Below the pieces are notes generated by a model that saw only the letters and a program-made list of their open reading frames with translations, was not told the DNA's origin and searched no databases. From contig CAWEXG010000004.1 in assembly GCA_963812965.1 (NCBI GenBank), forward strand, positions 62,001 to 126,000: DNA of 64,000 bases, given 5' to 3'. The translations under genes and the position numbers were made by a program. The stretch is from DASXMT01 sp963812965 (lineage in GTDB: Bacteria; Actinomycetota; Acidimicrobiia; Acidimicrobiales; RAAP-2). Shown here in pieces: positions 47,136 through 57,092 of the stretch (within the stretch, counting starts at the first letter, position 1; each line of letters starts with the position of its first letter).

Positions 47136-47958
47136 GTGGCTCCTGACACAACTGCCGACGCAGCTCGTGAACCCGCTTCGAGCACCGACGCGTTCGTCTC
47201 TCTCGAACGCCGGGACGACGGTGTCGCCCTGGTCCGTCTCGACCGTCCGAAGGCGAACGCCCTCTCGGCCGAGCTGCTCACCCAGCTGCGTGCCGTAGTC
47301 GACGAGCTGGCCTCCGACCTTGCCTGGCGCCGTGGTCGTGTGGGGCGGCCCCCGTATCTTCGCCGCCGGTGCCGACGTCTCCGAGTTCGCCGCTCCCGGT
47401 GCCGCCGGAGGAGTTGCCGACCGTTTCCGTGCCGTTGGTGATGCACTGGCAGCGTTACCCCGGCTGGTCGTCGCTGCCGTGAACGGGTACGCCTTGGGCG
47501 GCGGGTGTGAGCTGGCGCTGGCTTGCGACCTGCGGGTAGCGGCAGACAACGCCACGTTCGGCCAGCCCGAGGTGCTGCTCGGCATCGTCCCCGGCGGTGG
47601 CGGCACCCAACGCCTGGCCCGGTTGGTCGGTCCGTCACGGGCCAAGGATCTGGTGCTCACCGGTCGCCAGGTCCGGGCGGAGGAGGCGTTGGCCATGGGG
47701 TTGGTCGACCGGGTGGTCCCCCGGGATGCGGTACTCACCGAGGCCCTGGCCATCGCTGCTGCCGTGGCCGGTGGGGCCGTAGCTGCCCAGGCGTTGGCCA
47801 AGCAGGCCATCGACGGCGGACTGGACACCTCGCTGGCTCACGGTCTCGACGGCGAGAAGGCAGCGTTCGTGGCGTCGTTCGAGACGGAGGACGCCACCAT
47901 CGGCATCGAGTCGTTCCTCGCCAACGGTCCCGGTCAGGCGCGTTTCACTGGGCGATGA
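47136..47958 (+). CDS. Enoyl-CoA hydratase/isomerase family protein, one frameshift
   Basis: Crotonase-fold enzyme, about 273 residues after correction, acting on acyl-CoA thioesters in beta-oxidation or a related route. Conserved parts are VALVRLDRPKANALSAELL, the oxyanion-hole segment IFAAGADVSEF, and VNGYALGGGCELALACDLRV. ILPGGGGTQ reads here as IVPGGGGTQRLARLVG, with LGIV just before it; the catalytic Glu equivalent lies in FGQPEVLLG. An extra base near 47322 separates the first 65 residues from the rest. It lies 43 bp after meaB, so both may serve acyl-CoA catabolism, and 5 bp before treS. Confidence 0.9.
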
Positions 47959-47962
47959 AGGG

Positions 47963-49854
47963 ATGAGCGAGCCCGTCCTGTCCACGTCCGGTTCGACCGG
48001 CTCTCTCTCTGTGCCCCGCTCTGCCGCACCCGGTTCTGCCATGCCGAACCCCACCGATCCAGACCCCACCGGTCCTACTGCGGAGCAGCTCATCCAGCAG
48101 CCAGTGGCTGCGACCGTGCCCACACCGGCAGGAGAACCCCTGCCACCACCGGAGCAGGATCCGCGCTGGTTTCAGCGAGCGGTCTTCTACGAGGTGCTCA
48201 TCCGGGGCTTCTTCGACGGGAACGACGACGGCACCGGCGATCTGCCCGGCCTCATCGCCAAGCTCGACTATCTCCAGTGGCTCGGTGTCGACTGCCTGTG
48301 GCTCCTTCCTTTCTACCCTTCGCCCCTTCCGCGACGGTGGCTACGACATCAGCGACTACTTCACGGTGCACCCCGACTACGGCACGGTGGAGGACCTGCG
48401 GACGCTGTTGCGGGAGGCCCACGCTCGTGGCATCCGGGTCATCGCCGATCTGGTCATCAACCACACCAGCGACCAGCATCCGTGGTTCATCGAGTCCCGT
48501 CAGAGCCGAGACAATCCCAAGGCCGACTGGTACGTCTGGAACGACGACGACCAACGGTGGCCCGAGGCCCGTATCGTCTTCGTCGACGTCGAGCGGTCCA
48601 ACTGGGCCTACGACCCGGTGCGTGAGCAGTACTACTGGCATCGCTTCTACTACACACCAGCCGGATCTCAACTACGAGAACCCCGAGGTGGCCGACGCCA
48701 TTCTCGACGTGGTCCGGTTCTGGCTCGATATAGGGCTCGACGGCTTCCGACTCGATGCGGTGCCTTTCCTCTACCAAGAGGACGGGACCGCAGGGGAGAA
48801 CCTGCCAGCCACCCACGCGTTCATCCGGAGGGTTCGATCCGAGCTCGACATCAAGTACCCCGGGCGGATCCTCCTGGCCGAGGCCAATGGGTGGCCGGCC
48901 GACGTGGCCGACTACTTCGGTGACGACGACGAGTGCCATCTCTGCTTCCACTTCCCGTTGATGCCGCGGTTGTTCATGGCCGTTCGGCGTGAGCAGCGGT
49001 ACCCGATCACCGAGATCCTGGCGCAGACGCCAGCGGCTCCGCCCGGTGGCCAGTGGGCCATCTTCCTCCGCAACCACGACGAGCTCACCCTGGAGATGGT
49101 GTCCGACGAGGACCGGGACTACCTGTTCGCGGAGTACGCCAAGGACCCTCGTATGAAGCGGCACATGGGCATCGGCCGGCGGTTGGCCCCGTTGATCGAC
49201 CGTGACCGCCGGTTGGCCGAGCTGCTCTACGCGTTGCTGCTGTCCCTGCCCGGAAGTCCCGTCCTCTACTACGGGGACGAGATGCAGATGGGCGACAACC
49301 TCTATCTAGGGGATCGGGACTCGGTCCGGACTCCGATGCAGTGGACGCCCGACCGGAACGGTGGTTTCAGCCGTGCCGACTTCGCCCAGCTGTACCTGCC
49401 CCCGCTCATGGACCCGGTCTACGGGTTCCAGGCGGTGAACGTGGAGGCCCAGCAGCGCAACCCGAGCTCGTTCCTGCACTGGATCCGACGCATGCTGGGT
49501 GTCCGTCGTGACTTCCCTGTGTTCGGGACGGGTGAGTTCGAGGTCCTGCCCTGCTCCAACCCGTCCGTGTTGGCGTTCGTCCGTATCGAGCAGGCGACCG
49601 ACGGAAATCCCGTGCTGTGCATCCACAACTTGAGCCGGTTCGCCCAGCCGGCCGAGCTCTACATGGGACGCTGGCACGGTCTCCAGCCGGTGGAGCTGTT
49701 GGGCCGGGTACCGTTTCCCCTGGTGGGCATCGATCCGTATCCGGTCACACTCGCACCCTACGGCTACCAGTGGTTCGAGCTGGTGGAGCCGGTGGTGTCG
49801 CTGACCGGGGAGCTGTCGCTCGTGGTGGACGCTTCTGTCGAGGCACTGTCGTGA
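47963..49854 (+). CDS. treS: Trehalose synthase (maltose alpha-D-glucosyltransferase), two frameshifts
   Basis: GH13 enzyme interconverting maltose and trehalose. About 630 residues after correcting insertions near 48329 and 48654. An N-terminal Pro/Ser/Thr-rich extension of about 65 residues precedes RWFQRAVFYEVLIRGFFDGN. Catalytic landmarks are DGFRLDAVPFL (nucleophile Asp), RILLAEANGWP (acid/base Glu) and IFLRNHDELTLEM (third carboxylate). NHTSDQHPWFIESR, HQPDLNYENP and GDRDSVRTPMQW are typical of TreS. The stop overlaps the maltokinase start (GTGA), giving the TreS-Mak pair that feeds maltose 1-phosphate to glycogen synthesis in actinobacteria. Confidence 0.93.
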
Positions 49855-51188
49855 ACGTCTTCGAGGCACCCGACACCGAGCTGCCACCGGCGTCGAACCA
49901 GGCGCGCTGGCCGAGCTGGTGGTCGCGTTCGTCTACCGCCAATCGGGGTGGATGGGCACCGCTGGGCAGGCAGTGGTCGAACCTCGAGCCGTCGTCGGTG
50001 TCGATCGCGCAGTGCCGACGTGATCCGTTCCGGGCGCCCCGGTCTGATCTCGGTGGTGTCCGAAGTGGTCGGCATGGTCGTGCACGTCGTGTTGGGACTG
50101 CGGGCTCCCGGGGACGACGTCCAGTTCCTGGCCGACGCCGACGACGCCCCGCTCGGTCTGCTCGAGGACGAGCACGGGATGGCCGTGGTCTTCGACGCCC
50201 TCTCCGACGCCGAGCTGGCCCTGCTGCTACTGGGCACGGTGGCCGAGGACCAGGGCGAGCTGCAGCGGGTGCGCCGTGGATCGGTCACCGCCGACTCGCT
50301 CACGCTGACCTTCGACGACCGCCTGTCGTTCACCGTCTTCCAGCAGCTCCCCGTGGAACCGGGACCGCACACCGGGCTCGAGCTTCGTCGTTGCCCTCGA
50401 CGAGGTGGGGTTCAACCATGTGCCCGCCCCCTGTGCCTTATGGCGTCGGGACGGGAGGGATCTCGGCATCGTTCAGGAGTACCAGGCCGGTGGCACCGGC
50501 GGGTGGGCCCTGGCCCTGACGTCGCTCCGTGATCTGTACGCCTCGGGTACATCGCCCGAGCACGCCGGGGGGGACTTCGCCACCGAGGCTCGACATCTCG
50601 GCACCATGACGGCGCGCATGCATCTCGCTCTCGACCAGGCCTTCGGTCACCGGCCGGGCAACGTCGCCACGTGGGCTACGTCGATCGAGGAGGTGGTCCG
50701 TTCTGCCGACCCTGCGCTGCTCGACGACGATGGCGTTGCCGACCTGCTCGCCGACCTCCGGCTCCTGTCCCGCCAACAGCGCTGCGATCAGGACCCACGG
50801 GGACTTTCATCTGGGTCGGGTGGCCCGAACGGACGAGGGGTGGTTCGTCGCTGACTTCTCGCCTGGGGGGACCTTAGGACCAACGGTCGCTTCCCTGTCG
50901 TCTGCCGATCCGGTCTTTCGCTCCCCGCTGGCCGACGTGGCCGACATGTTGTGGTCCTTCCACCACGTCGCCGACGTGGCAGCCATCGAACGCGATCCGG
51001 CTGGTCGTCTGCAGCTGTCCGAGCTGGCCATGGCCTGGGAGGTCCGGAACCGGTGGGCGTTCCTGATGAGCTACTTGGCGACGCCGGGGATCGATGCACT
51101 GGTGCCTCCGGTCCATGACGTGGTGCGCAACCTGACGGCAGCGTTCGAGCTCGAGCGTTCGGCTACCAGGCAGACACTGCGTACCTGA
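49851..51188 (+). CDS. mak: Maltokinase, frameshifted
   Basis: ATP-dependent kinase making maltose 1-phosphate from the maltose produced by TreS. Pieces in several frames assemble to about 445 residues: SGWMGTAGQAVVEPRAVVGV, FQQLPVEPGPHTGLE, IVQEYQAGGTGGWALAL, then the kinase catalytic loop THGDFHLGRV and DFSPGG as the metal-binding DFE-like segment. The C-terminal helices include DVADMLWSFHHVAD and ERSATRQTLRT. Breaks occur near 49906, 50009, 50382 and 50783; the first two could be a two-base insertion or a one-base deletion, the others single insertions. It overlaps treS. glgE is not seen. Confidence 0.85.
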
Positions 51189-51201
51189 CCCTGCGCTGGT
51201 G

Positions 51202-51224
51202 CCGATCACTGCTTCAGTGATCGG
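51202..51224. terminator. Perfect hairpin after maltokinase
   Basis: CCGATCACTG pairs with CAGTGATCGG around a 3-nt loop (CTT), a perfect 10-bp stem 14 bp after the stop codon. There is no T-tract, so intrinsic termination is uncertain. It is followed directly by a direct repeat, GTCGGTATCTCGGG at 51225 and 51248. Confidence 0.6.
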
Positions 51225-51261
51225 GTCGGTATCTCGGGAGTGACCTAGTCGGTATCTCGGG
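51225..51261. repeat. 14-bp direct repeat after maltokinase
   Basis: GTCGGTATCTCGGG occurs at 51225-51238 and 51248-51261, exact copies with a 23-bp period, between the convergent mak and galT-like genes. Confidence 0.75.
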
Positions 51262-51292
51262 GCTCTACGTCGGCCCCAGGGGACGCCTGTTC

Positions 51293-52285
51293 CTAGCCCA
51301 CGTCGGCGACGGGAAACGGCACAGCCAGCTGCTCGGCGGCCTGCTCGGGATTGACGATGTTGATCAGCACACCGGTCCCCAGCTCGAACCCGGCCACGGT
51401 GGTCAGCTTCGGTGCCACGTGGACGTGCCAGTGATAGGGCTCGGGGGCCCGGTAGGGAGCAGAGTGGAAGACCAGGTTGTAGGCCACGTCACCGACCACG
51501 TCACGGAGACGACCGAGCACCGTTCGAAGTGCACGTCCCACGGCGACCAGGTCGGCCGGCGGGCTGTGGTGGAGGTGAGGACCGTGGGCCCGGGGGATCA
51601 CCAGCATCTCGTACGGGGTCCCGCTCCAGAACGGGCAGATCACCAGGACTCGTTCGTCGGCATAGACCACCCGGTAGCCGACGTCCTCTTCGGCATCGAC
51701 AGTGGTGCACAGCAGACACCGCCCGGCGAACCGGGCGAACCCGGCCTGCTCCTCCACCAGCTCTCGGGGGACGAAGGACATGCCGAGCAGCTGGCCGTGG
51801 GGGTGCTCGATCGAAGCGCCCGCCTCTCGACCGGCGTTGACGATGGCCTGGCTGTAGCGCAGCCCGGGGATATGGGAGTGCTCCTCGATGCGGTCCCGGA
51901 TGGCGGCCATGACCAGCCCGGTCTGGTTCTCGCTCAGCATCGACCACGAGTCCTGATGGTCGGGGGAGAGGACCAGGACCTCGTGGATACCGCCTGCCGT
52001 GGCCTGGGTGAAGATCGGGCCCCGGTTGGTCACCACGAACGGCTCGTCGCCCTCGAACGCCGGGTAGAGGTTGGGAACGACCCGGACCCGCCAACCGCCT
52101 TCGGGGCCGTAGGTCTCCAGGGCCGGGGGGTTGGACTCTTCGTTGCCAGGGCAGAAGGGACACGGTCGACTGGTGTCGGCCTGGATCGGGACGAGCCGGG
52201 GGGAGAATGCCCTGGGGCGCTGTGCTCGGTCGGTGCTCACGACTACCCACCGTCCGGTCATGGGATCGAGACGGAGTTGGTTCAT
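51293..52285 (-). CDS. galT: Galactose-1-phosphate uridylyltransferase-like protein
   Basis: HIT-superfamily nucleotidyltransferase of 330 residues, either GalT of the Leloir pathway or a related hexose-1-phosphate transferase. The start region MNQLRLDPMTGRWVVVSTDR and the zinc-type CPFCPGNE (CxxC) are visible. The catalytic HPH triad is in ASIEHPHGQLLGM, a second CxxC-like pair is in RCLLCTTVD, and the second HxH is in YHWHVHVAPKL. Upstream ATGs up to 52348 exist, but the start at 52285 matches the conserved N-terminus. galK and galE are absent. Its neighbourhood with treS/mak suggests a role in sugar-phosphate metabolism. Confidence 0.88.
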   Translation of the reverse strand: MNQLRLDPMTGRWVVVSTDRAQRPRAFSPRLVPIQADTSRPCPFCPGNEESNPPALETYGPEGGWRVRVVPNLYPAFEGDEPFVVTNRGPIFTQATAGGIHEVLVLSPDHQDSWSMLSENQTGLVMAAIRDRIEEHSHIPGLRYSQAIVNAGREAGASIEHPHGQLLGMSFVPRELVEEQAGFARFAGRCLLCTTVDAEEDVGYRVVYADERVLVICPFWSGTPYEMLVIPRAHGPHLHHSPPADLVAVGRALRTVLGRLRDVVGDVAYNLVFHSAPYRAPEPYHWHVHVAPKLTTVAGFELGTGVLINIVNPEQAAEQLAVPFPVADVG

Positions 52286-52446
52286 GTCGGAGGGGTGATT
52301 CCGGTAGGCCTGACTGCAGGCAGAGTGTCCATGGGCAATCCGTGACATGTGCTAGTAGTTCGATGTTCTTCTGTAAACGTAGCAACGGAGAACCCTCCGT
52401 TGTATTCATGGGTGTGCCCGAAGCCACGATCGGTGGTCGGCAGCGC

Positions 52447-52452
52447 GAGAAT
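52447..52452 (+). promoter_or_regulatory. -10 element of leaderless DUF2269-like gene
   Basis: GAGAAT, 7 nt before the ATG at 52460. Confidence 0.35.
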
Positions 52453-52459
52453 CCCCCGC

Positions 52460-52957
52460 ATGGAACCCGCAGCCACCCTCCTCGCAGCGTCCTCCACGAC
52501 CGGTCCGGCCTACGACATCGTGCTGCTGGTTCATATCCTGACAGCTTTCATCGGCTTCGGCGCCGTAGCTGCCGCCGGCGTCAACGCGCTGCTGCTCCGG
52601 CGGTCCGGGACCCCGTCGGACACGGTGCTTCGCTACTACCGGCCGGGCACCAACTGGGCCGGCCGGGTCCTCTTCGCTGTACCGGTGCTGGGCGTGGTGT
52701 TGGTCGAGATGAGCCATGGGTCCTTCGGGTACGGCGATAGCTGGATCATGATCGGCCTCATCCTGTGGGTGGTGGCGGCGATGGCCAGCGAGATGGTGCT
52801 GTGGCCGGCGGAACGTCAGCTGCAGCGCTTGGTCGCCGATCAGGCTGGGGACGACGATCGCCGGCGTTCCATCACCCTGCAGGTAGCGGCGACCTCGGGC
52901 GTCCTGATGGTGGTGTTCGTGGTGGCCATGGTGGTCATGATCGGCAGGCCCCACTGA
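52460..52957 (+). CDS. Integral membrane protein, DUF2269-like
   Basis: Protein of 165 residues with four predicted membrane helices (DIVLLVHILTAFIGFGAVAA, VLFAVPVLGVVLVEM, WIMIGLILWVVAAMASEMVL and VLMVVFVVAMVVMIG). The histidine in LLVHILTAF, the polar RYYRPGTNW loop and the overall length resemble the DUF2269 family of unknown function. The frame is open upstream to 52349, but the ATG at 52460 puts the first helix near the N-terminus and has a -10-like element at leaderless spacing. It stands alone between divergent galT and the siroheme gene. Confidence 0.75.
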   Translation: MEPAATLLAASSTTGPAYDIVLLVHILTAFIGFGAVAAAGVNALLLRRSGTPSDTVLRYYRPGTNWAGRVLFAVPVLGVVLVEMSHGSFGYGDSWIMIGLILWVVAAMASEMVLWPAERQLQRLVADQAGDDDRRRSITLQVAATSGVLMVVFVVAMVVMIGRPH

Positions 52958-53060
52958 AAGACTCGGTGGAGAGGCAGTCCAGGCTCACCGTTGAGGGGTC
53001 GGTACGACGCTTGCTGTCGTGGGCGCGTCAGTGCCGTCCGGACTACGCAGGTGTGAACCT

Positions 53061-53729
53061 TTAGGTGGAAGAGGACGCCTCGATCGAGGTTCGGAGCAGT
53101 TGGCGGGCATCGTCGATGCGGCCGGCCCGGACCAGATCGGTGACGGGGCCGGAGAGGATGGCCGACCAGTCGACGGTCTCGGTGGACCGCCCCTCTGCCT
53201 GGACCCATCGGCGGGCCTGAGAGAGCAGGGCGGCCAGGATCCCGGCCTCGTCGCCGATGGCAGCGGCCACCTGATCACGGAGCCAGCCGGCCAACGCCGG
53301 GCTGGCGCCTCCGGTGGAGACGGCCACGGTGACGTCGCCACTCCGGTGTATGGCCGGTAGCAGGAACGTGCAGTTGGCGACGTCGTCGGCGCTGTTCACC
53401 CACACCCCGGCAGCGTCGGCGTCGCCGGCCACGGTGTGATCGACCTCGGGATCGCCGGTGGCGGTGACCACCAGCCGGTAGCCGCCTGCCTCACCCGGCT
53501 CGTACCGCCGTTCGTGAAGGACCAGCGACCCGGCACCCGGCTCCTCGGCGGTATGCCGAGCGAGCAGGCGGAGCGGATCGACGATGTCCGGGGCCACGAC
53601 GACGACGTCCGCTCGGCAGCGGAGCAGCCCTTCGACCTTCCGGGTGGCGATCGGCCCGCCTCCCACCACCAGACAACGCCGTCCGCCCACCGACAGGGCG
53701 ACCGGGTACAGCGGTGCGTCGTGGGACAC
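53061..53729 (-). CDS. Precorrin-2 dehydrogenase / siroheme synthase N-domain (Met8/CysG-N type)
   Basis: NAD-dependent dehydrogenase and probable ferrochelatase for the last steps of siroheme synthesis, the cofactor of the sulfite reductase encoded nearby. The 222-residue protein begins YPVALSVGGRRCLVVGGGPI followed by ATRKVEGLL, the Rossmann motif. It continues with VWVNSADDVANCTFLLPAIH and the family segment VTVAVSTGGASPALAGWLRD. The methyltransferase (CysG C-terminal) domain is absent, so uroporphyrinogen methylation must be encoded elsewhere. It lies 13 bp downstream of cysN on the same strand, in the cysD-cysN unit. Confidence 0.93.
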   Translation of the reverse strand: MSHDAPLYPVALSVGGRRCLVVGGGPIATRKVEGLLRCRADVVVVAPDIVDPLRLLARHTAEEPGAGSLVLHERRYEPGEAGGYRLVVTATGDPEVDHTVAGDADAAGVWVNSADDVANCTFLLPAIHRSGDVTVAVSTGGASPALAGWLRDQVAAAIGDEAGILAALLSQARRWVQAEGRSTETVDWSAILSGPVTDLVRAGRIDDARQLLRTSIEASSST

Positions 53730-53742
53730 CGGTTGGCTGTCC

Positions 53743-55095
53743 TCAGCTCGAGCCAGCAGGACCGACGGAGACGTCGGGCAGGCCGATCATCCCGGCGGCG
53801 ACCGTGCCGTTGGTGGCCGGATCGATGAGCACGAAGCTTCCGGTGATGCGGTTCCGTTGATAGGGATCTGCCGCAAGCGGGGAAGCAGTGGCCAGGACCA
53901 CGGTGCCGATGTCGTTCTCGCCCAACGACTCGGTGGGCGAGATCTCCAGATCGTTGACGTCGAGCCGTCCGGTCACCGACACGACCCGAGCTGGGGTCAC
54001 CCGGGTGGTGTGCTTCAGCCGGAACTGGCTGCCGACGGCGAGTGGTCGCCTGTCGAACCAGCACACGGTGGCTTCTATCTCCGACACGACTTCGGGTGGC
54101 TCGTCGGCGGCGGCCAGGAGGTCGCCCCGGCTGATATCCACGTCGTCGGCCAGGTGGACGGAGACGGACAGTCCCACCGACGCTTCGTCGAGGGAACCAT
54201 CCAGCGTCTCTACGTCGGTCACCGTGGTTCGATGTCCACCGGGAAGCACCACGACCTCATCGCCGGGCCGGATCGGTCCACCGTTGACCATGCCGGCGTA
54301 GCTCCGGCCTCCTCCGGGCTGCCGGAGCACCCACTGGACCGGTAGTCGGGCGCCCGACCCGTGGTGGGCGCCGTGCACGCCGGCCCACGCTCCGGCCGGC
54401 GCCTGTTCCAGCGCCTCGAGAATGGTGGGCCCCTCGTACCAGGGAGCTGCATCGGAACGATCGGCCACGTTGTCGCCGTAGAGGGCGGACACCGGGACGA
54501 CGGTGCACGATTCGACGCCGAGCCGCTCGGATAGCAGAGCCATGTCGGTGACTACCCGCCCATAGGCGGCTTCGTCCCAGGCGACCTCGTCCATCTTGTT
54601 GGCTGCCACGATCAGCTGGCGGACCCCGAGCAACGCGGCGATACAGACGTGGCGACGGGTCTGCTCACGCAGGCCCTTGGACGCGTCCACGACGACGAGG
54701 GCCAGATCGGCGGTGGAGGCGCCGGTCGCCATGTTCCGGGTGTACTGGACGTGACCGGGACAGTCGGCGATGACGAACTTACGCGTCGGCGTGGCGGCGT
54801 AGCGGTAGGCCACGTCGATGGTGATGCCCTGCTCCCGCTCGGCTCGGAGACCGTCGGTGACGAAGGACAGGTCGACACCGTCAACCCCACGACGGCGCGA
54901 CGCCGTCTTCACCGCTTCCAGCTGGTCGTCGAAGAGCTGTTTCGTGTCGTGGAGGAGGCGCCCGATCAGTGTCGACTTCCCATCGTCGACGGAGCCGACG
55001 GCGGCGAACCGCAAGAGGTCCATGACCGGTTCTGGAGCACCGTCTGTGCTGCCTGTGTTGGTGACGGCGGCCGCGCCGTCTGTGGCTGCGGCCAT
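53743..55095 (-). CDS. cysN: Sulfate adenylyltransferase, GTPase subunit
   Basis: Regulatory GTPase subunit that drives ATP-sulfurylase (CysD) in sulfate activation. The 450-residue protein resembles EF-Tu: P-loop VGSVDDGKSTLIGRLL (about residues 34-49), switch II in IADCPGHVQYTRNMATGAST, and G4 in ANKMD. C-terminal beta-barrel domains follow (GMVNGGPIRPGDEVVVLPGG). There is no APS-kinase (CysC) extension, consistent with direct APS reduction by CysH. It starts 3 bp after the cysD stop. Confidence 0.96.
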   Translation of the reverse strand: MAAATDGAAAVTNTGSTDGAPEPVMDLLRFAAVGSVDDGKSTLIGRLLHDTKQLFDDQLEAVKTASRRRGVDGVDLSFVTDGLRAEREQGITIDVAYRYAATPTRKFVIADCPGHVQYTRNMATGASTADLALVVVDASKGLREQTRRHVCIAALLGVRQLIVAANKMDEVAWDEAAYGRVVTDMALLSERLGVESCTVVPVSALYGDNVADRSDAAPWYEGPTILEALEQAPAGAWAGVHGAHHGSGARLPVQWVLRQPGGGRSYAGMVNGGPIRPGDEVVVLPGGHRTTVTDVETLDGSLDEASVGLSVSVHLADDVDISRGDLLAAADEPPEVVSEIEATVCWFDRRPLAVGSQFRLKHTTRVTPARVVSVTGRLDVNDLEISPTESLGENDIGTVVLATASPLAADPYQRNRITGSFVLIDPATNGTVAAGMIGLPDVSVGPAGSS

Positions 55096-55098
55096 TGG

Positions 55099-56043
55099 CT
55101 AGAAGTACCCCTCGCGCTTGCGGTCCTCCATGGACGTCTCGGAGAAGCGGTCGTCGGCCCGGGTGGCTCCTCGTTCGGACACCCGTGAGACGGCGACCTC
55201 GTCGATGATCTGGGCAACGGTGGTCGCTTCGGACCGGACCGCACCGGTGCAGGTGGCGTCGCCGACAGTCCGGAAGCGGACGGTCTCGACCACCGCCGAC
55301 TCGCCGGCTCCCGGGGTCACCCACTCCGACTCGGCCAACAGCATGCCGTCGCGCTCGATGACCGGCCGACGGTGCGCGTAGTAGATCGACGGCAGCTCGA
55401 TCGACTCCCGGGCGATGTACTGCCAGATGTCGAGCTCCGTCCAGTCCGAGAGCGGGAACGCCCGAAGGTGCTCTCCCGGCTGGACCTGGCCCGAGTAGAG
55501 CTGCCAGAGCTCGGGCCGCTGGCGCTTCGGGTCCCACTGGCCGAACGTGTCACGGAAGGACAGGACGCGCTCTTTTGCTCGTGCCTTGTCCTCGTCCCGG
55601 CGGGCACCGCCGATGCAGGCGTCGAAGCCGTGCTCACCGATGGCGTCGAGGAGAGCGGTGGTCTGGAGCCGGTTGCGCATGCCTTCGGGGCCGGGGTCGG
55701 CCACCCGGCCGGTGTCGATGGAGTCCTGAACCGATGCCACCAGGAGTCGTTCGCCCAGCTCCTTGACACGTCGATCCCGGAACTCGATCACCTCAGGGAA
55801 GTTGTGCCCGGTGTCCACGTGGAGAACCGGGAACGGAAGGCGGCCAGGACGGAAGGCCTTCTCGGCCACCCGCAGCAGCACCGCCGAGTCCTTCCCGCCG
55901 CTGAACAGCAGCACCGGATGCTCGCACTCGGCCGCCACTTCCCGCATGATGAAGATGGCATGGGCTTCGAGAAGGTCGAGATGGTCGACCCCGGTGCTCG
56001 GGCCTGCCGTGGCGGCAGCGATGGGATCGAAGATCGTCGTCAT
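55099..56043 (-). CDS. cysD: Sulfate adenylyltransferase, catalytic subunit
   Basis: Makes adenosine 5'-phosphosulfate from sulfate and ATP. Length is 314 residues. The PP-loop is LLFSGGKDSAVLLRVAEKAF near residue 47, followed by FPVLHVDTGHNFPEVIEFRD, GGARRDEDKARAKER and the C-terminal YFPLSDWTELDIW-like segment, here AFPLSDWTELDIWQYIARE. The frame is open to 56136, but the ATG at 56043 with GAGAAAGGACGG upstream is preferred. It is first of the cysD-cysN-siroheme unit, divergent from cysH. Confidence 0.96.
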   Translation of the reverse strand: MTTIFDPIAAATAGPSTGVDHLDLLEAHAIFIMREVAAECEHPVLLFSGGKDSAVLLRVAEKAFRPGRLPFPVLHVDTGHNFPEVIEFRDRRVKELGERLLVASVQDSIDTGRVADPGPEGMRNRLQTTALLDAIGEHGFDACIGGARRDEDKARAKERVLSFRDTFGQWDPKRQRPELWQLYSGQVQPGEHLRAFPLSDWTELDIWQYIARESIELPSIYYAHRRPVIERDGMLLAESEWVTPGAGESAVVETVRFRTVGDATCTGAVRSEATTVAQIIDEVAVSRVSERGATRADDRFSETSMEDRKREGYF

Positions 56044-56413
56044 GGCGAAGCCGTCCTTTCTCGTGCGGGGTTGGCGCTGCTGGGGTTCCAGGGCTTTGGG
56101 GCCTGGTAGATCCGGTATCTGGTAGATGTCTGGCACCTACCCGTTCATTCCCATATTCGATTGTTCAAAATCCTGATCTGGTTAGTCATATATACTCCCG
56201 TATGGGTCGTTGAGCAAGGCGGTACAACCGTTCTAGAGGAACTGGGGTACGGCGTTGACCAGGAAGAAACCCTATGGATTCAGTAGAGAATGGCGTCGCT
56301 CCCCGGCGTCAGCAAGGGCAGGTTCGAAGGCCGTTCACCTCCCCGTACACCCTCGTACGGTGGCGAGAACGGCTGCATTCAGATCGACTCCATCGATCGA
56401 AAGTTGGTACCCA
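56044..56413. promoter_or_regulatory. Divergent regulatory region between cysD and cysH
   Basis: A 370-bp gap separating the two arms of the sulfate-assimilation cluster. Its centre (about 56148-56205) is an AT-rich island in an otherwise GC-rich sequence. It contains TATATACT (56189-56196) and outer arms CCCATA / TATGGG that could be part of an operator. A partial tandem repeat CTGGTAGAT lies at 56103. A 14-codon frame on the minus strand (starting near 56188) and a 3-codon frame on the plus strand begin close to the TATATACT box. Neither is rich in Cys or Met, so I do not call them leader peptides. Confidence 0.4.
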
Positions 56414-57092
56414 ATGCCAAGCGATCAAGAACTGAAGACACTCCGTGAAGAGCTGGCCGAACGGTCGGCGGCGTTCGAGACCGAGCCGGCCGGCGCCGTC
56501 ATCGCCTGGGCCGTCGAGCGGTTCGGGTCCGGGGTCTGCGCTGGCTTGCTCGTTCCAGGACGCGGTCATCGTGGACCTGGCCGTCGCCGTCGATCCGGGG
56601 ATCGAGGTCGTCTTCTTGGATACCGAGGCCCACTTTCCGCGAGACCCTCGAGTACGTCGAGACGATCCGTGCCCGTTACGACCTCAACCTGACCGTGACG
56701 AAGCCGGTGGCCAGGGCGCCGAGTCGTTCCCGTGCGGTTCGGCCCAGTGCTGCCAGTACCGCAAGGTGTTGCCGCTACGGGACGCCCTGGCCGGGAACGA
56801 GGCATGGCTGACCGGGCTGAAGCGGGTCGACGCCCCCACCCGGGGCGCCGCACCCATCGTCTCCTACGACGACAGCTGGGGCATGGTCAAGATCAACCCC
56901 CTGGCCACCTGGACCGACGCCGACATCGCCGGGTACGAGTCCGATCACGACATCCCTCGCCACCCGCTGTTGTCGGAGGGGTACCTGTCGATCGGGTGCG
57001 CACCCACCACCCGGCCGGTGGCCGAGGGTGAGGACCCCCGCGCCGGACGGTGGTCGGGTACCGACAAGGTCGAGTGCGGGCTGCACGTGTGA
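56414..57092 (+). CDS. cysH: Phosphoadenosine/adenosine phosphosulfate reductase, frameshifted
   Basis: Reduces APS (or PAPS) to sulfite with thioredoxin. The two Cys-Cys pairs that bind a [4Fe-4S] cluster in APS reductases are visible: CGSAQCCQYRKVLPL, while the C-terminal partner is shortened to IGCAPTTRPVAEGEDPRAGR followed by KVECGLHV. The N-terminal LACSFQDAVIVDLAV holds the PP-loop-type segment. The frame is broken near 56531 and 56640 (extra base) and near 56712 (two extra or one missing). The corrected length is about 225 residues. Its TGA overlaps the start of the sulfite reductase gene, so the two are coupled. Confidence 0.88.

Noticed and set aside
56140..56204. Leader peptides upstream of cysD (14 codons, minus) and cysH (3 codons, plus)
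   Set aside because: Neither contains Cys or is followed by a terminator or clear hairpin; the short frames can arise by chance in the AT-rich island.
53061..57092. Nitrite assimilation as the role of the siroheme reductase
   Set aside because: All adjoining genes (cysD, cysN, cysH, siroheme synthase) belong to sulfate assimilation, and no nitrate or nitrite genes are present. The family itself does not exclude nitrite.
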